Assembly (NCBI RefSeq): GCF_932526225.1
Contig: NC_064046.1
Coordinates: 13,768,408 to 13,832,407, forward strand
DNA from: Nematostella vectensis
Lineage: Eukaryota > Cnidaria > Anthozoa > Actiniaria > Edwardsiidae
DNA length: 64,000 bases
Direction of reading: 5' to 3'
Positions 11,281 through 24,614 of the stretch are shown here, piece after piece. A model generated the notes under the pieces. It was not told the DNA's origin. It did no database searches and saw nothing but the letters and a program-made list of their open reading frames with translations. The position numbers were made by a program, and so were the translations under genes. The stretch's first letter is position 1. The number at the start of each line of letters is the position of its first letter.

Positions 11281-13052
11281 CTTGAATGCTTGAACTTTAT
11301 TTGGCGTACTCATTTCAACTAATATGGATTATAACCAAAACATGACTATATGGCGGTTTTGTACGTTTACCTTTCTCACAGGCTTGTAGAGCCAGATATA
11401 CGGATGGATGTTAGTAAACGTTTTCGGAGCTAGCTCCTTCTTCAGACAGCGATAAAATAAAACACAATACATCTGCTCATATTTGCAAGTCAAAGTAGAG
11501 CTACGAGCCATAGCGCAGTGCAGACCAGCGATTCAAGACAAAGCAAATCGGACGATGTTAGACTAAGCTGGTTGCAACACAAAGACACAGGGTTCCCATC
11601 GCGGCGTTCTAGTAATCTGTACTCTCCCCACGTAAGGCTGCAGAAACTCTTACTGTTAAGTAGCAGATCGGCACGAGATGAGCTGGCGTTCAAGACACTC
11701 CCAGGACGTTGTCTCTCCCCTCGTTTCCTGCGGGTGCAGTGGCGGATACAGCAGGGGGGGGGGGGGGGGGGGTGAATATCCAACCCCCCTTTTTTAGTAA
11801 AAAAAATGAAAAGTCACTTTGTTTGAAGAAAATAAATGTCTGAGGGACGGGAGGTACTGTCCATGTGCTTTCGCCCGCTTGACTTTGCTGACGCGACAAA
11901 TTGTTAGATCCATGTGATCTATCAAGAACCACTGGATCAGTAATTAGTCGTCTATCTGGCCATTATCAACCCCCCATTTGGAAATCTGGATCCGCCCCCG
12001 GAGTGACTATATCGTAGTATTCCTTTACAATGTAGGACATTTTAAATAGACCAGTTATTAAGTAGAATGGTTTTGGTTAGCGAAAGGTTATTTATTTGTC
12101 TTTTTAGAGTTACTTGCATGTTAGCTACGCAAACACAGTGATAATGGGACTTTCTTTTTAGACTAGTCTGTAACGGTAATGCCTGCCCTTTTGATTTTCT
12201 TTCCATTTGAGAAACTGGCTTTATGCCTTTTGAAGACCCGGCACAAATGGCGCAGGCATTAGTGACCACAAAGCAACTAAAATCGCTTATCAAGCAATAC
12301 TGTCAGTGTTCTACAACATTCATTTATTATGATTATTTTTCTTAACCTTTACCATTGATAACGATTACACAACAGGGCTGGCCCCAAATTAAATGTGCCC
12401 GTACTTACGAGACATTGAATTTAAAGAAATACGATATGATAGCAAAAACATGTATGTACATTATACAGCTTTACCACAGTAAGTAGCAGCAGTTCCTAGC
12501 GGTTAGGAGATTGCGAAAGGAAGAGCATTTACAGCAGACAGACTTCCAGGAGTTAAAGTTAAGTTGCTAATGTCAAGAGGTATTAAAGTGGTTTTCATTA
12601 ACCCGTGAAACAAAGTTTGATAGTCAAAGGGTAATAGTAAGTACAAAAAAATGAACAATTGAATCAGATCACAATAAGGTGTAATACGCTAAAGTGGAGT
12701 TCACGAGTTAATGAAAATCACTCTAGTAGTTAGCATTCTCAATGAACCAGCAAGGCTTACACTCCTTCTGTTTCGTTATAACAAGTCTTCACCAGCAAAG
12801 CTTTGTTTATCTCCCAAAATTAAAACAATACAGAGGGTAGAGCAATGAGAAAAATGTAAAATAAATTGTATATAGCAATATTACTAGATTATTATTATGG
12901 TGTTGGCGTTTAAGAAAATAAAGATAGGTTTGAGCTAAGGCGTTGTGAAGTTCAATGTTTTATTAAGTGTTTGTGATACAATAGTCTAGACTCTCAACAA
13001 GTCTGCAGGAGTTTTTAATTTATAACGATAACTGAACGTTTAGCGTGCACTT
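11281..13052. other. Intergenic, no gene seen
   Basis: Downstream of the SAMD9-like gene. Contains AATAAA-type signals (for example near 11456), one small transposon-like repeat (11737-12000) and AT-rich sequence. Short open frames here show no family pattern. Confidence 0.6.
11737..12000. mobile_element. hAT-like MITE with a long G run
   Basis: Starts CAGTGGCGGATACAG and ends with the near complement CTGGATCCGCCCCCG. The flanks gggtg and gagtg could be a 5-bp duplication with one mismatch. A run of about 20 G lies at 11753-11772. Similar ends are seen at 13349-13502 and 58601-58725. Confidence 0.5.
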
Positions 13053-13259
13053 AAAGCCGCATTATCACAAGTTTACTTCCAGATGGCCGACGGAAACCTC
13101 AAGAGAGTCTAGAATCCGCGATGCCTTACAGGCCATCCGCTCAAAATTATGAGTCGCATCCTCGAAGAAACTTCCGATAGACAATCTTGAAATATTTCCG
13201 TTTAAAATCATCGGAGATTGTTACGTAATCGACCGGAAGTAAACTGGTGACAATACAGC
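13053..13259. mobile_element. Foldback MITE, family A, copy 1
   Basis: Terminal inverted repeats: AAAGCCGCATTATCACAAG with GTTTACTTCC on the left, and CCGGAAGTAAACTGGTGAC on the right. The internal words GACGGAAACCTCAA, AGGCCATCCGCTC and ATCATCGGAGATTGTTACG recur in copies at 22683, 50470 and 51828. Confidence 0.75.
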
Positions 13260-13348
13260 ACAGCACCTATTGCCGCTAGCCTCTTACAGCGGGCTCTTAC
13301 AGCGGGCTTAAAGGTGGCGATGGAGGCTACCCTCGCCGCCTGTGTGCC

Positions 13349-13502
13349 CAGGGGCGTGGCCAGGGGGGCTTGCCCCCCCCCCCCCCCATTTTTAGCAGCC
13401 AAAATTACAGTAAATGTATGATACATTATCTAAAATACAGCGAAAAATGCCTTGATGTCCCTTATGGGCCCCCTCCTGTTAAAAATAATAGCTACGCCGC
13501 TG
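13349..13502. mobile_element. hAT-like MITE, 5-bp target duplication
   Basis: Starts CAGGGGCGTGGCCAGG and ends GCTACGCCGCTG. The 5-bp direct flank gtgcc is present on both sides. It has a C run near 13374 and AGCAGCCAAAATTACAG inside, matching in reverse orientation the copy at 58601-58725. Confidence 0.65.
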
Positions 13503-14241
13503 GTGCCGATTTACTCCTTGCATAAACAAAATACACGATAACAATCAATAGATCAACAGGCAACAAATCTACGGTGAGATAAACTTACGACTCTTGGTGA
13601 TCGCTCATCGCTTCTTCGCCATCAAAACCCAACAACCAACCACGTGACCTTTGGCGCCATTTGGGCCGCCTGTGGTATCAGAACGCTTATTATAATTAGT
13701 CCGGTCGCTTAGTGTTTCAATCTATACATAGCGGACAAAAGCACCAAACTTAGCACAAAGATAGCCAAGAGGATGTTAATTAATATTGAGACCGGTGCCC
13801 AACGGTACCACTTGAGGATTTCGCGTAATAACGGAATAAAAATTAGAAGAAAGCGTCCATCACGGGCTCCCTGTGGTTAAATAAAAAAGACCTTGTATTT
13901 CCAAAACTAAGGCGAAATATTTGGTTGTTTTATTCTAGTAGGTGGTCGCGAGCAGGCAGCGGTGATATCCGCTTCCGATAGCTATATTATTTAGGATTTT
14001 TTGTTTTGTTTTGTTTTCTGTAAACCTTATATTGCTCTTCTTATCTAGTACACTGAAACGGCACTTTGCCATTTGAAAGGAATCGTTAAAGCGCGATTGT
14101 TCTTTTTTGCCGCTCCAACCGAAATGTAAACAAACATTTTATGCCTTTTTTATGCGGGCGGAGAATTGCATTGTCCAGTTTAGCAGTATGTAGTTTATTT
14201 ATATCCTTTGAAATATTATAATTTTTACTTTTAGAATCTAC

Positions 14242-14867
14242 TGCCGTTCGGAACAAGATAATGGAGGGGATAAACAAAAGAATAAGGAGAAAGGAAGAAG
14301 AAGTAAACGCCCAACAACAGCGACTGGCATTATTGGGGGGGTTGAAGTTTTTTGTCGGAAAATCAATACAAAAAATTAACTGTGAACTACAACCGTTAGA
14401 AAATGGCGGCCTCGTCCTCTCGATAAGCTCTACTATCACAAAAGAAGTTAACAAATATCTAGGACCATATCACCCTGCAAATCTGCTTGTCTTCCAACGG
14501 TACATACGGATAACGAATAAAAATTTTCGATGTAGTCGAATCTGGACAATTTGATCTTTCTGCAAGCGTCGACGAGAAGAGTGATAAAGTTATTCAACTT
14601 GTCTCGAAGCTGGATAGCGATGTTTATACCACTTGTCGAGGCCTGGATGATCACATATACAACGATCTGAATTCTAAGATCGGATATCTACCGAAGAGCC
14701 TCTTTTCTAAAGATTGGCCTATGCCAATAAAGAGGCATGTCAAATGCAAAATATGGTTGCCCCAACGCAGACAAAACAAGCAGCAAGTAACATGTCTCCC
14801 TTGCCGCGGCTTAAAAAAGGAAATGTCATCCTTAAGCGTCGTAGTCAGCAACGCCACTTTAGCATAA
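14242..14867 (+). pseudogene. Unrecognised transposon-internal gene, frameshifted
   Basis: After an acceptor-like TTTACTTTTAG the frame reads VRNKIMEGINKRIRRKEEE and LALLGGLKFFVGKSIQKIN, then ITKEVNKYLGPYHPANLL. A one-base shift near 14500 continues as FDVVESGQFDLSASVDEKSD, VYTTCRGLDDHIYNDL and KSLFSKDWPMPIKRHVKC, stopping at TAA (14865-14867). The continuity of plausible protein across the shift suggests one gene broken recently. The N-terminal part is basic and probably coiled-coil. No family is recognised. Confidence 0.4.
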
Positions 14868-15883
14868 GAAGAAGTACGGAAAGCAGGCATTGCATTGGTT
14901 TCCTAAGTCCACAGGTAGCCCAGGCAATGGTTGCTTGTCGTAGCTCGGAATTCGGCTGAGATCGGTCGAGTAAAGCGTTTTTTTTGTGTGTGTGAAATGT
15001 TGTCAATAAAATTGCCTTAGAACTTAGAACATGCCTTGTTGTTGTCAAATTCACGTGTAATAAACGATTTGCTGGGGTTTTCTCAACGGAATTTATGACT
15101 TCTCTCTCCCTACTAAAGAAAGATACAAGGTTGGAGGCGCCATTTTCGGTAGCACTCAAATACCGTCGAAATTCGAGAGGAAAAAACAACAAACTAAATA
15201 TTTTTATCTCGCAGACCTATGCCAGGGTACACTTACATTCGATATGTGGCAAAACATCCGAGCTAAACTATTTTCCCCTCCCCCTAGCCGTATTTTAAAA
15301 CGAGAAAGCAGCCGCAAGCATCCTTGACCGATGCCGTTGGACAATTAGTTACGCTTGACCGCGCTGGGAAGGAGAGAAACTATATTACCCTCCCCGCCAG
15401 GTGGGAAAATGTCGCGCTCGGCCGGTCCAGGAACTAATAGGGCAAACTATTTTACCCTCCCTACCAAAGAGAGCAAACTTCGCGCTCTGCCATTGTTAGG
15501 CCATCCAATCCGAACGCGAGTTGACCAAGACTCTCCAGTGGAAAACCCGCGATGCTGTCAACGGCGCATTACTGACTGTAGTAGATACGGATTTCACACT
15601 TTTTCACGATCTCAAATTCAGTATTATCAGTTTGCGGAGCGAGATTGTCCGGAATTCAACATAAACAGGTAAGTTTTAAGGTGACAGCATTTTTTATTTT
15701 TAAATCTGAAGTATAAACTCGGCTAAGACGAACAACAGAGAAGGCGAAGAGACGGACTCAGATTGCAATCCTTCGAATTTTGTTTGTAGGTAGCACACTC
15801 GAATCTTTTGAAGACTTTCTTCACAAATGGAAAGCGCGATGTGAGTCTCAAAATCGCTGTAGGACATCACTAGGTAAGTAATA

Positions 15884-17285
15884 TTAATCTTGATAAACAT
15901 TTCCTGCTATTCCACTTGAACACAGAATTTTTGTTGTTTTACCAAGTTGAAGATCTTGCTCTTTCATTCCTAATATAAACACTTTGACACGGGTCCTACA
16001 CAACTTGCATAAAAGTTCGTTGAATATTCTCTGTAAAACTGATTTATCCCCCTCTATGTGCATCATTCTCAGGCATTCGATAAATTCGTCGTGAAGGTTC
16101 TCATCTCTATATACATTGTTAAACACAATCTCCAAAAAGCCAGAAGGATTCGATCGAAAACCCTGCGCACGGTCCACGCTCGTACAGCTTCATCAGCACT
16201 TTTAAGAAAAGGGAGCATTTCATCTTTAAAAATGGAAAGACCACCCTCGTTCAAATGAACACTCAGCTCTTTTGGAAGTCCTTCAAAAGATTCACGCCTC
16301 ATTCTAACAAGGATAGATAATTCCTTTTTCAAGGAGTCCTTGTTTTTTCTGTAACTTTGACAGTCCCTTTTTATAGTATTCTTCTTCAGCTTTATCATTC
16401 GGTATAGGGCGGTATTTTCCTCATTGATATTATATAATTTTTTTTCATCCAGAACCCCAAGCTTTTGGTTGTAGTGACGAGTGTGAGCAAAGCCGTAAAC
16501 TGCCTCTCTAACACAAGACAATAGCGATACTTGGTCGTCTCTTTTTGCCTTTTTCTCTGACGTTTTCTGAAAATAAACTCAGTCCAAGGCTTCTTCTTCA
16601 CCCAACAATGAGCGAAACGAGCTTTACGCTCGCTTTTGTTTTTATACTTTGCAAATGTTTCCTTAGCTGTATCTATCAGGTCCTCGATCGTATCGTCTAA
16701 CAAATCGTTCAATCCAGTTTCAAACTCAAGTAAACAATCTCGTAGGGCGGCCCTGGTCTCAAAAAAATTAATGTCTTTAGTATTCTGCATTTTTCCTTGG
16801 TAAATTTAAGAAGCGCCTCTCTTTGTTCGTCTAGTTCAAAGCAAAAGTCTTCAACATGTTCTTGTTGTTTTCTTTTTTTTTTGCAGTACCGTTCGTCGAT
16901 GTTTTCCTTTTCTTTGCACGGTTTTCATCTTTCCTTTCTCCACTTTCTGACTCAGACGAGTTGTCGCTAAGACCGTCCATTTCATTTCGCTGCTCATCTC
17001 CTCGCTTTCTTCTTGTTCTTCTTCATATGTTGCTACTCCGTCTTCAATCTTTTCTCTCTCATCTTTGAAACTTTTCGCAACATCGCAACTCTCCTTTGTG
17101 TCACATGTGCTGACCGTACTGTCAGTATCAGGGTCGCTCAGAGTCGAGTCTTCATCTTCACTTTCACTTTCTATTTCATCTGGAAGGGCCAACCATATCC
17201 ATTTGTAGTTTGACTTTTTTCGAGACCATTTTCCAGCATTCACAACCACAAATTTCTCTTCGTCGACAAACTCAAGAGCCGCCAT
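15884..17285 (-). pseudogene. Unrecognised acidic/coiled-coil protein gene, several frameshifts
   Basis: Starts MAALEFVDEEKFVVVNAGKW at 17285, with a strongly acidic stretch (SESEDEDSTLSDPDTDS). It changes frame near 16860-16790 (HVEDFCFELDEQREALL to LRDCLLEFETGLNDLLDD) and again near 16520 (LDEKKLYNINEENTALYRM), then near 16150 (LHDEFIECLRMMHIEGDKS). The pieces follow each other on one strand without overlap, as expected of one gene with three or so indels. The middle is a predicted coiled coil. A CCAAT box (GCTAGCCAATCAGAGG, 17342-17357) lies just upstream. No family is recognised; probably carried by the transposon around it. Confidence 0.4.
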
Positions 17286-17948
17286 TGAAGATGAAAACTA
17301 GCCTGACAGCAGAGCGCGCGCGTTGCTAGGATACGTGCGCGCTAGCCAATCAGAGGCTACTCTAAAAATAACTGCTTGTTCTAAAAATAGTTTTCACGGA
17401 CGTCATCATTGGAACATACCCTAATACGGGGGATTCGTTCTCTTATATAATGGTCTCTTGATATAATATATTATCAGAATATATAAGTGGAAGCTGTTGA
17501 AAATGGTACGTACCTTTTTTGTGATGTCCAAGCTCCACAATGCGCATGAGACACATGCGCTTGAGAGATTTCGGGAATGAGACTATCCTTTAACCGATTT
17601 TTACTAAAGGACAGAGTTTTAGAGGTTTTTTCTAAGGCGCGGAATCAGTGATCGGCAGACCGTTATTGTAATAAAGGAAAAAGGTCATTCTGAAATAAAC
17701 TGAAAGAAACTTTTCAGAATGATGCGCGTACGCTAGCTTGTATGCAGGGTCCGCTGGGATTTCTTTTCCAAACAGAAGATTTTTCCTTCGACGGTGCTAT
17801 AAACAAGTGTACAAAAACACTAGTGTCAACGGTACTAGCGTCAACCATAGGAGGACACGTTTAGGCCCAAACCTGACCGAGCCAGAATTATTCTATGTAA
17901 GTTATAAACGATCAGATGGTTTTAAGCGCCATACCCGTAAACGCCAGC

Positions 17949-18197
17949 CATCACTGCCGATCTATATACTGGCCGCTTTGGCCCGTAACTAGCATGGGGT
18001 AGAGCGAGGCTCTCGCCTCGGAAACAATTGTGATAATTTGATTTAAAAAATAACATCATGCGGTAATGGAAAGAGCCACCACTGCCGATCTCTAGCCGCT
18101 TTGGCCTGTAACTAGCATGGGGTAGAGCGAGGCTCTCGCCTCGGAAACAATTGCGATAATTTGATTTAAAAAATAACATAGGGCCGTAATGGAAAGA
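17949..18197. repeat. Tandem duplication, ~120-bp unit
   Basis: Two copies sharing GCATGGGGTAGAGCGAGGCT, CTCGCCTCGGAAACAATTG and GATAATTTGATTTAAAAAAT. They sit inside the putative transposon near its right end. Confidence 0.85.
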
Positions 18198-18849
18198 TAA
18201 ACAAATGATCCGAGTTGTCATGTATATTTTTCCAACGCACAACAGGCTATGAAAAATCTCCCTCATCGGTAGCTGATTTTTCCTGGTGATGGGCCTATTA
18301 ATTACAGCCGCGCTGGTTGAATCAAAGCTCTGTAACCCTTAATATAAAGCTTAGACAGCTCATTAAAAGAAAATTTCTGGTGAAATTCATGTGCACCACC
18401 TATTGTGCTTATTTGATGGACGAAAATTAGTCATATTTTTATTATATTGATATGTTAGATGGGTATAAAAAAGAGCCTGGGTTCCAGTAGATTTCCTTAT
18501 TCTTCAAATGTAGCTTTTTATAGCTATTTATGCGTTTTTTTTTTTGTCCGGAATTCGATAGAGTACAGCTTAAATGATAGAAATCGTTTTCAGATATGTG
18601 CATTTTTATCTTTTTTTGCCTCGTGAAAAGGTATGAAAATCTCACCACAGGATACCCGCCAGACCAGATTTCTAAAAAAAGAATTGCTCTTTATCTATGA
18701 ATCCGCTAATGGTACCGGTGGGCACCGGTCTCGATATTAATTACAATCTCATAGGCTATAATTATATCAAATTTGGTGCTTTTGTCCGCTGTGTATAGAT
18801 TGAGCTCTTTTTGTGCGCTAAGCGACCCGACTAAATAAATACCTCATAC

Positions 18850-20498
18850 GAGCATTGTTCAGAACCACTCTATTTCAACTTATTTTGTGTAAAATCACTT
18901 AGTGGTTATTTGAAATTAATCGTGAAACCATTAAGTTTTGCTATGAATTTAGTGATTTTTCATTTAACTGTCTAGTGCGCATAAAACCTACGTTGTTTTG
19001 GTGCATTCTGACAAAAATAAATCACAAAAACAAAAAAGGAAGCATGCTGTTGGCATGCTCTCCAGGCGGAGATTGGTAGATAAAGTTTTCCAAGTGCAAT
19101 GAAGTCTAGGGTCAAGAATTTCAATTAATTCTTGTTTTTTTTAATTCCATTACTCGGGCTACCTGTGGAGGTTTCAGTTTTCAATCTATCAGTCTATCAT
19201 CACCGAGTAATGAAATTCAATAATAAAACTGGTGAAGTACTTGTCCCGTTTGACATGGAATAGAAAGGCTTGTCAAAGGTCTCATCAGACTATATTTCGT
19301 TCGCACTCCTCACGCGAAGGTACTTACAATTTCTGGAACGAAAGAGTTTGTTTACTTCAAAGGTAAGAGAAGATGTCTACTCCATATCAAATCTAACAGG
19401 GCCAGTGTTGCATAACTAGTGATGTGTTTTTTCTCGCCCCTGCTGTCGTAAACTCTTTCTTCCCCAATAAGGCTTCAGAGCATCCGCAACCTACAACATG
19501 TTAGCTTTACATGTTGTGTATTTGATGCACCCCATTCAAAGGGCCAGCCACCATTTAGCGACCGCGCTCTTCTCAGTACATTTACTGCACGAAACCAATA
19601 AAAAAGATCATTTAAGTCAGCAGGTCGACTTGTACCGCCCTGTGATGGGGCTAAGTTGAGCCTTGAGATTTTTCATCTTTTTAACTTATCTATTAGCTTT
19701 GGTGTAGTGTTACTTTCGGTAAATTATCTGTTCGAAAGTAAGGTCCCCTAAACACTTTCGAAAAAGTCAGCAAGATCAATGAAAATTTCGATCACATTAA
19801 TTAAATCCCCCATAATTTGCAAGGACTTCTAGCTGATAAAGCGCTAGAAATTTAGAAACTTTGGAATTCCTGCTACCTTTTTTCAAAACTTTAGGACTGG
19901 TACTTTAACACCTGAAAATTCCGCTGCAGCTTTTAGAAGGGAAGAAAACGTATATTTTTTTTCAACTTTCTCCAAGTTCTAAACCTTCTCTCCCACCTAT
20001 TAATTTCGAAAAAATAATTTTCCCCGAGGACTTTGAATGTTGTATATCGACTTCTCTTAATTTTTTCGAACAATCAGTAGTTTTTTTTTTTAAACCTGAA
20101 CTTTTCGAGCGAAAAAACAATGGAACCCAATTCCCTAAAATTCAACATGGGTGCAGCCCTATTGAAAATTATGTTGGATTTAAAAATCCGTTTTTGACTT
20201 ATGATATCGTACATCAGAACCGCTATTAATTAAACAAAAATGGTTGTCATTTCAGAACGGATGACTCTTTTACTTTTAATAAATAAAAACGTACGTAAAG
20301 TCTGTGAGGTCAATGGGTCAGTTTGTCCTGACAAGAAGCAGTGGACTTATTGTCATTCAATGATAATTGTTTCCATTGACTTGTTTCATTGGGTCAATAG
20401 GTCAGTTTCTCTTGTCAGGCAGTGAACTTGTAATTCTATTGTCTTAATAATTATTCCTTAATTATTCCTTGTAATATTCGTTTTTACTGAAAGCAGAC
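18850..20498. other. Intergenic, no gene seen
   Basis: AT-rich sequence between the putative transposon and the SLC22 gene. It should contain the SLC22 promoter and 5' UTR, but no decisive motif is visible. Confidence 0.5.
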
Positions 20499-23400
20499 AT
20501 GGATGACATAAAAACGAAAACGTCAAAAACCAAAGCTCATAACCGGATGTTTGATGACGTATTTGATCACGTGAACCAGTTCAGTCGTTACCAGGCCCTG
20601 GTGTACCACGGTGTGAACGCATTGTGTATATTCCCAATGGCACTACCGTACTCGAATGTCCTGTGGGCGATGGGAATCCCAGAATACCACTGCGCAGACT
20701 CTAACACGACGTGCCTTCCCAGTGAGTGCTGTCACAACTGTACGTCGTACGCTTACGATGGGCCCTTCTTCAGCACTGCGTCTGAGGTCGGTAATACACC
20801 TATCCAGGGGAGTGTGTGGAGAAAAACGCAGTGTTGGGTCCAAAGTAGTAATTCTGACAATGGATCAAAGTTCAAATTGCACTCGCAGAATACATGTGTC
20901 GCGGGCTGCATTTCTTGGTCGAAAAAAGATTTTTAAATTGTGAATTGAATAATACTCATCCAAGGAGAGGGGGAAGAGGAGTTTCTTTGCTATTAGGAGC
21001 TCACCAGCACAAATATATCTCTTCAAACAACTTACTTTTATCGACATCTCCCCTCCCCGAAAAAAGGGTTGACATCCCTCGTCCTTGCCCGCAATCAAAC
21101 TTTCCTTATTTTGTTTTTACTACGACGCACGCTAGTGGGCCACATTGAAAATTTTCTTAAGGAACCAAGGGAAATACGAGGAACGTATTATCTGACATAT
21201 GCTTCGCTTGGTTGCAAAGCAAAGATTCTTTATGGCACATCATAGTACAACGGATTCATCATATTACATGAGGTCATGTCAATCAGCTGTGATTCTCTGA
21301 TGATAATTGGTTAGCTTTCTTAAAACTTTCTATTTGTGGTTACGGTAGCGCGCGTCGTAAGGTATACTTTGTATTTGTGGTTACGGTAGCGCGCGTCGTA
21401 TGGTATACTTTGTATTAGTGGTTACGGTAGCGCGCGTTGCATGGTATACTTTGTATTAGTGGTTACGGTAGCGCGCGTTGCATGGTATACTTTGTATTAG
21501 TGGTTACGGTAGCGCGCGTCGTATGGTATGCTTTGTATTAGTGTTTACGGTAGCGCGCGTCGTATGATATACTTTGTATTAGTGGTTACGGTAGCGCGCG
21601 TTGCATGGTATACTTTGTATTAGTGGTTACGGTAGCGCGCGTCGTATGGTATACTTTGTATTAGTGGTTACGGTAGCGCGCGTCGTATGGTATACTTTGT
21701 ATTAGTGGTTACGGTAGCGCGCGTCGTATGGTATACTTTGTATTTGTGGCCACGGTAGCTCGCGTCGTATGGTATGCTTTGTATTTGTGGCCACGGTAGC
21801 GCGCGCCGTATGGTATACTTTGTATTAGTGGTTACGGTAGCGCGCGTCGCATGGTAATCTTTCTATTTGTGGTCACGGTATCGCGTGTCGCATGGTTATC
21901 TTTGTATTTGTGGTCACGGTAGCGCGTGTCGCATTGTAAACTTTGTATTTGTGGTTACGGTAGCGCGTCGCATGGTAAACTTTTTATTTGTGGTCACGGT
22001 AGCGCGCATCGCATGGTAAACTTTCTATTTGTGGTCACGGTAGCGCGTGTCGCATGGTAAACTTTCTATTTGTGGTCACGGTAGCGCGTGTCGCATTTTA
22101 AACTTTGTATTAGTGGTTACGGTAGCACGCGTCGTATGGTATACTTTGTATTAGTGGTTACGGTAGCGCGCGTCGTATGGTATACTTTGTATTTGTGGCC
22201 ACGGTAGCTCGCGTCGTATGGTATGCTTTGTATTTGTGGCCACGGTAGCTCGCGTCGTATGGTATACTTTGTATTTGTGGTTACGGTAGCGCGTGTCGCA
22301 TGACAAACTTTCTACTTGTGGTCACGGTAGCGCGCGTCGCATGGTATATACATGGCCAGTGTTGCGCGTCGCACCACAATAAACTTAACATCGTTTTCCT
22401 ATCCTTGTTTCCACAGTGGAACTTGATTTGCGAGAAAGCTCACTTTTCCGCTGCCGTTCAGATGACAATGTTCGTAGGAATGCTCTTCACAGCTATCGTC
22501 GTTGGACCTCTCTCGGATAGATTCGGTCGTAAGATCTGCGTCTTCGCCTCGATGGCAGTTCTGGTAACCTCTTCACTCAGTCCCTTCTCTTCTCCCATCT
22601 TGTTTTAATGATAACTCAGTGAATCAGGCTTCGCTCATATGTCAAGATTTATTTTAAACGCAGTGGCGAAATGCCGAACACACATTGTCACCAGTTTACT
22701 TCCGGAGGTCCGACGGAAACCTCAACCGTTAAAAGATAAAAGAATCTATTAAAATCCGAGATATCAAACAGGCCATCCGCTCTAAATTATCAATCACATC
22801 CTCAAAGAAACTTTCAATAAACACACTGCTTTCAATATTTTGAAATATTTTTCGCGTTTTCCGTTAAAAATCATCGGAGATTGTTAAGTAATCGACCGGA
22901 AGTAAACTGGTGACAATGCGGCTTTTATGCCCGACAGTTTCCAATTTATTAAAAAAACAAGTTAATATTGGACCTAGTAAGTTCAAAGTATTCTATATTT
23001 GCTGAGAAAGGGCAAGCTAATCTGAATTGAGCTTTGTTGAATTGAGCTTTGTATAGAATCGTAATTTTAGTGACACCGAAATTTTCTAAATCATGCGTCA
23101 GTTCACAGCTTACGACAATATCACCGTAAATTGTAGCCCCCTCTTCCTTGCTTGTATACACAGATAAAATCGCTATCAAAGTTGTCACTCGCGAATTTTA
23201 TCTGCTACAAATGTCGGGAAAGGTCTGGACTGTCGGGCATATAGCCACTGCGTATTTTTAGGTGTAAACTTTTTCGGGGCAGGGACTGTAAACTGTGTAA
23301 AGCGTGTCAATTCGTTACTGTATTTTTACCTCGGCGGCCAGAAAATGCATTAATTTGAAACAAAAGGCACCATTTGGTTATAACCTTTTGCCAAGAAATA

Positions 23401-24515
23401 AGATAAATGTTTCGAATAAACCCTTTTCAAAGCCAATATCGTATTTTGAAAACCATCTGAAACCCCCTTTTTTGCCATTTGGTCCATTTGGTGTATCTAA
23501 ATTCCTCGGTGTCCTTACTATCGATTTTTGAATTCATCCCTACAGTTTTTAGCCTCCCTTGGATCGTCATTTGCCAACTCCGTTTGGCTGTTTGGCTCTC
23601 TAAGGTTTCTCGTGGGCTGTGGAGTGTTGGGGGTTTTGCTTCCTCAGTACACACACAGCCTAGAGATACTGGGACCGAAGTTGCGGACGTATGGAGCTAA
23701 CATGGTCGAGGTCTTTTGGATAACGAGCGCGATGTTATCCTTGATGGTGGCGTACTTTATAAGGGAATGGAGGACCCTGCTTTGGGTGTCTTCACTCTCG
23801 TGCCTCGGGCTTTTCCCGTTTTACAGGTTTGTCTTTCCTATTTTACAAGTTTTTTTCTCGTATTATTACAGGTTTATCTTTAATATTTTTCAAGCCTGTT
23901 TTTCTAGACGCTTACAGTTTCGAAACCTTTTATACAAGAGTAATTCCCAGGTCCCCTCGATGGCTTGTCGCTAATGGTCTACTGGATGAAGCACTTGAGA
24001 TCCTTATGAAATTTGGCGGGAAGAAAGACAAGCCTGTAGACCCTGTGAAATTGCGGGCCTTACTCGAGGAAGTGCGTGCGTGCCAGCTTGCCAAGGAGGC
24101 GAAAGAGAGGCACACGCCTGTGGATCTATACCGGACACCAAAGATGCGAAAATGGACTGCTATTCTGAGTTACAATTGGTAATTGATTTGGAATAACTTG
24201 TAACAGATAAACGAAACTGGTGTGATATAAGCAGTTCGCAATTACAAAACAAAATATTACGAGAACGCAAGCGTTTTGTTTTTAGCCCAGCAAATCAGTT
24301 GTCGCACGCACATGATTTTTCCCGCCATTAGTTTTGGCGCGCATGTCTCACGACCAAATGTGGTGTTAAGTGTTTGTAAGTTCTGCAGATAGTATTACTT
24401 TAACAAATTTGGACTCCTTATTCTAAACCATATATTGATCTGTAGTATTTCTCAATAAAATAAACCCATGCGTTGGCGGACCCAGTCACACTGAAGGAAG
24501 ACATAAAAAGGGTGG

Positions 24516-24614
<99 letters not shown>

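Larger units (their letters stand above)
13688..18845. mobile_element. Putative ~5.1-kb DNA transposon with ~130-bp inverted repeats
   Basis: The segment at 13695-13812 matches the reverse complement of 18706-18840 at roughly 80 percent by eye. Shared words are CGGACAAAAGCACCAAA, TCGCTTAG, AATCTATACA and GAGACCGGTGCCC. Inside are a decayed plus-strand gene (14242-14867) and a decayed minus-strand gene (15884-17285). I could not fix the exact ends or the target duplication and do not recognise either protein, so the superfamily is unassigned. An alternative is two inverted copies of a short element flanking unrelated DNA. Confidence 0.5.

Noticed and set aside
20787..20936. Extension of the first SLC22 exon to the stop at 20936
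   Set aside because: The family pattern needs STASE joined to WNLIC; the donor at 20787 fits in phase and the extension matches nothing in the family.
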